This document shows, piece by piece, positions 57,193 to 57,304 of a stretch of 57,304 nucleotides of DNA. The DNA is from Candidatus Rifleibacteriota bacterium. GTDB lineage: Bacteria > Muiribacteriota > Ozemobacteria > Ozemobacterales > Ozemobacteraceae. The first letter of the stretch is position 1. The number at the start of each line of letters is the position of its first letter. The notes under the pieces were generated by a model. That model saw only the letters and a list, made by a program, of their open reading frames with translations, did no database searches and was not told where the DNA came from. The stretch is from NCBI GenBank assembly GCA_905236675.1, contig CAJOND010000014.1:1-57304 (forward strand), written 5' to 3'. The position numbers and the translations under genes were made by a program.

Positions 57193-57304
57193 TTAATTCA
57201 CCTCAATTTTAAGATTTTTTTCATTTTTGAGTAGTTCATTAAAATCTTTTAAAGCCTGTCTGCTGTTGATGACTTCTAATCTTGAATCATTGTCGATGTC
57301 TTCA
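57193..57304 (-). CDS. C-terminal end of a phage gene cut by the window edge
   Basis: An open frame enters from the right edge and ends in a stop at 57193-57195, 1 nt before the ATG of the 33-aa ORF. The visible 36 residues are polar and helical (SRLEVINSRQALKDFNELLK). This is too little to name a function. Confidence 0.5.
   Translation of the reverse strand, partial: EDIDNDSRLEVINSRQALKDFNELLKNEKNLKIEVN

Noticed and set aside
55612..57304. Second copy of the tRNA-Gly 3' end (attR)
   Set aside because: I looked for ggttcgagtcccgt-like sequence to the window edge and saw none; the right end must lie outside.

Overview
The window looks like a chromosomal stretch of an AT-rich, diderm (two-membrane), motile bacterium. 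Outer-membrane life is inferred from hflK/hflC, a lipoprotein with a clear lipobox, a polysaccharide-export type protein and spanin-like phage genes. Motility is shown by a flagellar basal-body/export cluster and by sequences matching the flagellar sigma-28 (FliA/SigD) promoter. The gene mix (FGE-sulfatase-fold proteins, pilin-like protein, many GAF signalling proteins) would fit a lineage such as Candidatus Riflebacteria, but that is a guess from pattern memory, not a search.

Layout. 1-9.0 kb is accessory: a small frameshifted gene, two FGE-fold proteins, a DUF2971-like protein divergent from an XRE regulator, a membrane-anchored DUF4230-like protein and a CBM20-esterase fusion. 9.2-11.2 kb is hflK-hflC under a near-consensus promoter. 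11.4-21 kb (minus strand) is flgB-flgC-fliE-fliF-fliG-fliG-like-fliH-fliI-fliJ-lytic-transglycosylase-like-motE. 21.2-25.4 kb (minus) is a tight operon: DsrE/YedF-like, a cysteine-less B12/radical-SAM-like protein, aroQ and a U32 peptidase. 25.5-28.8 kb (plus) holds secreted or membrane proteins and a pilin-like protein. 28.8-32.6 kb (minus) is moxR plus a DUF58-transglutaminase fusion. 32.7-37.1 kb (plus) is an M18 aminopeptidase, holA, dut, dapB and an 82-aa protein behind an apparent sigma-28 promoter. 37.2-46 kb (minus) is a signalling operon: a SpoIIE-type phosphatase broken by a frameshift, GAF-GGDEF, GAF-HD-GYP, then a CCA/poly(A) nucleotidyltransferase and a site-2 protease. 46.2-50.3 kb holds envelope proteins of unknown role. 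50.5-54.2 kb is murD-ftsW-murG. tRNA-Leu(TAG) and tRNA-Gly(TCC) follow.

A tyrosine integrase directly downstream of tRNA-Gly marks the left end of a prophage-like element that runs off the right edge. It carries two almost fully overlapping same-strand genes with start codons 4 nt apart (spanin-like), a holin-like gene, a ribbon-helix-helix protein, and a compact transcript with a perfect operator palindrome, a 5-codon ORF whose codons contain the Shine-Dalgarno site of a 21-aa hydrophobic peptide, and a downstream 10-nt sequence complementary to that site. This resembles the layout of type I toxin mRNAs and is the strongest candidate for an undescribed system.

A second theme is the intergenic DNA. 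Many gaps hold degenerate 7-bp-period arrays of differing sequence, sometimes abutting short palindromic REP/MITE-like modules. They sit even inside the flagellar operon and against the holA start codon. Several proteins lack catalytic residues of their families (lytic transglycosylase Glu, alpha/beta-hydrolase Ser, radical-SAM cysteines, FliG torque residues), suggesting repeated recruitment of folds as non-catalytic parts.
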